Part shown: piece after piece, positions 63,087 to 64,000 of the stretch
How the letters are laid out: the number at the start of each line of letters is the position of its first letter
Numbering within the stretch: position 1 is the first letter of the stretch
NCBI GenBank assembly: GCA_016879935.1
Contig: JAACJQ010000091.1
Coordinates: 1-64,000 of the forward strand
Direction of reading: 5' to 3'
Source: Archangiaceae bacterium
GTDB lineage: Bacteria > Myxococcota > Myxococcia > Myxococcales > Myxococcaceae
DNA: 64,000 nucleotides
The notes under the pieces: generated by a model
What the model was told of the DNA's origin: nothing
Seen by the model: only the letters and a program-made list of their open reading frames with translations
The model's database searches: none
Position numbers and translations under genes: made by a program

Positions 63087-64000
63087 CGGAACACCATCGC
63101 GGGCTCGAGGCGGTACAGCCGGAACAGCGCCAGCAGCGACGCCAGCAGGCAGACGACGACCATCAGCGCCACCGTCAGCCCGAACATCTCGGGGTACAGC
63201 ACCGGCGTGAGCTGCGGGTTTCGCATGCCCTGCACCATGCCCGACACCGCGCCGAGGCCGATGAGGCTGCCGACGAGGGCGTAGACGATGGCCTGCGTGA
63301 AGAGCAGCAGCGCGAGGTCGAGCGTCGTGGAGCCGATGGCCTTCAGCGTTCCGAACTGGCGCATGTTGTCGATGACCGACGAGAACATCGAGAGCGCCAC
63401 CGTGATGAGGCCGACGAGCAGGCCCATGAACGTCGAGGTGCCGAACGACAGGCCGATCTGCGTGCCCGTCACGATGTACGTGAGGATCTCCTTCATGTAC
63501 TCGCCGCGCGTCATCACCCGGGTGTCGGTGAGCGCCTCCTGCAGCCTCGCGCGCACGACCGTCGGGTCGACCCCCGGTTCGACGCCCACCATGATGAAGG
63601 TGTGTTTGTCGGCGGGCACCTTCAGAATCTCACGCGCCAGCGTCTGCTCGGCGAACGCATAGGCGGGCGCGAACGGCAACAGGCCCCAGGTGAAGCCGAC
63701 GACCTGCACCTTGTGGCCGGCCAGCTCGCGCACGCTGCCCAGGTTCAGGCCGCCGAACTTCTCGCGCTCGGCGTCCTCCACGATGATGGCGTTGGGCGCC
63801 AGCAGCGACGTCGCGTCACCCTTGAGCAGGTTCCACGGGCCACCGGCGAAGCGGGGCGCGCGCGCTCCGACGAGCGAGACCGGCTCACTGCCACCGTTGG
63901 GCAGCACGAGGTTCGCGGTCTGCAGCACGAGCGGCTCGGCCCACGCCACACCCGGGGTCGCGCGCGCCCGGTTCAACTGCGCGTCGTTGAGCGGCTTGCC
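63083..64000 (-). CDS. ABC transporter permease, FtsX/DevC-like (5' part beyond window)
   Basis: This partial gene encodes at least 305 residues; its start lies past 64000 since the frame stays open to the end with no stop. The visible part has a large extracytoplasmic region, then membrane segments (for example MGLLVGLITVALSMFSSV, LFTQAIVYALVGSLIGLGAV and ALMVVVCLLASLLALFRL), typical of FtsX-domain permeases in exporter complexes. With the ATPase and HlyD genes it forms a DevCAB-like exporter. A TTG at 63976 shown by frame analysis is not taken as the true start. Confidence 0.85.
   Translation of the reverse strand, partial: GKPLNDAQLNRARATPGVAWAEPLVLQTANLVLPNGGSEPVSLVGARAPRFAGGPWNLLKGDATSLLAPNAIIVEDAEREKFGGLNLGSVRELAGHKVQVVGFTWGLLPFAPAYAFAEQTLAREILKVPADKHTFIMVGVEPGVDPTVVRARLQEALTDTRVMTRGEYMKEILTYIVTGTQIGLSFGTSTFMGLLVGLITVALSMFSSVIDNMRQFGTLKAIGSTTLDLALLLFTQAIVYALVGSLIGLGAVSGMVQGMRNPQLTPVLYPEMFGLTVALMVVVCLLASLLALFRLYRLEPAMVFR

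Overview
The window looks like chromosomal DNA of a high-GC, delta-type bacterium, most likely a member of the Myxococcota. The signs are strong G/C third-position bias, many secreted Cys-rich lipoproteins with Gly/Ser-rich linkers, two eukaryotic-type Ser/Thr kinases, an HDOD protein, a WGR/repeat-companion/LRR protein and a MopE-like Asp-rich motif. Coding density is very high. Genes often overlap by 1-8 bases, and converging genes meet with almost no spacer. No tRNA, rRNA, CRISPR array, prophage or complete insertion sequence was seen. Placement below phylum is inference.

Layout. 1-122: edge of a repeat block. 218-1915: AAA+/STAND-like ATPase and an HExxH metallopeptidase. 2063-6253: C-terminal-haem cytochrome, a membrane protein fused to a spermidine-synthase domain, and two lipoproteins. 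6268-6963: aat (leucyl/phenylalanyl-tRNA-protein transferase), broken by one in-frame TGA. 7096-12518: Rpn-type nuclease, CPA2 antiporter, SH3-like lipoprotein, crotonase. 12544-14487: a triple GTCAC direct repeat resembling a Pho box ahead of a DUF47-Pit phosphate-uptake operon. 14600-15925: Cys-rich lipoprotein. 22157-15927 (minus): WGR-LRR protein, STM4014-like ATP-grasp protein, then xanthine dehydrogenase xdhA-xdhB.

22218-30947: lipoprotein, ATP-dependent DNA ligase, CPBP protease, a kinase-TPR / ChbG-like deacetylase / HprK-like run, MmcQ-like protein, MBL-fold nuclease-like protein and panD. 30966-38689: outer-membrane-type protein, pentapeptide protein, then RluA-like synthase, class A PBP, exported protein and HDOD protein. 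42955-38692 (minus): a tightly overlapping operon of HD phosphohydrolase, Nudix-MBL fusion and two paralogous membrane proteins. 42999-49458: small exported protein, LysR regulator with a 14-bp palindrome, ATP-grasp ligase overlapping a GNAT gene, transglutaminase coupled to a second kinase, and a phosphoesterase.

49436-56911: exported protein, a zinc-ribbon/lipobox Cys-rich small protein coupled to a radical SAM/SPASM enzyme, a DUF255 thioredoxin-like protein, an NlpC/P60 hydrolase and an SF1 helicase. 56908-59956: two Cys-rich lipoproteins separated by a 3.5-unit tandem array of a ~107-bp repeat. That repeat recurs inverted at the left edge of the window, and a degenerate piece seems to lie at the 3' end of the Rpn gene. 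60087-64000: a small ORF, then on the minus strand a DevCAB-like ABC exporter (permease cut by the window end) followed by thiL.

The best candidates for something undescribed are the small zinc-ribbon protein plus rSAM/SPASM pair, the HD / Nudix-MBL / twin-membrane-protein operon, and the dispersed hairpin-bearing repeat. The split aat gene is the clearest gene-level anomaly.
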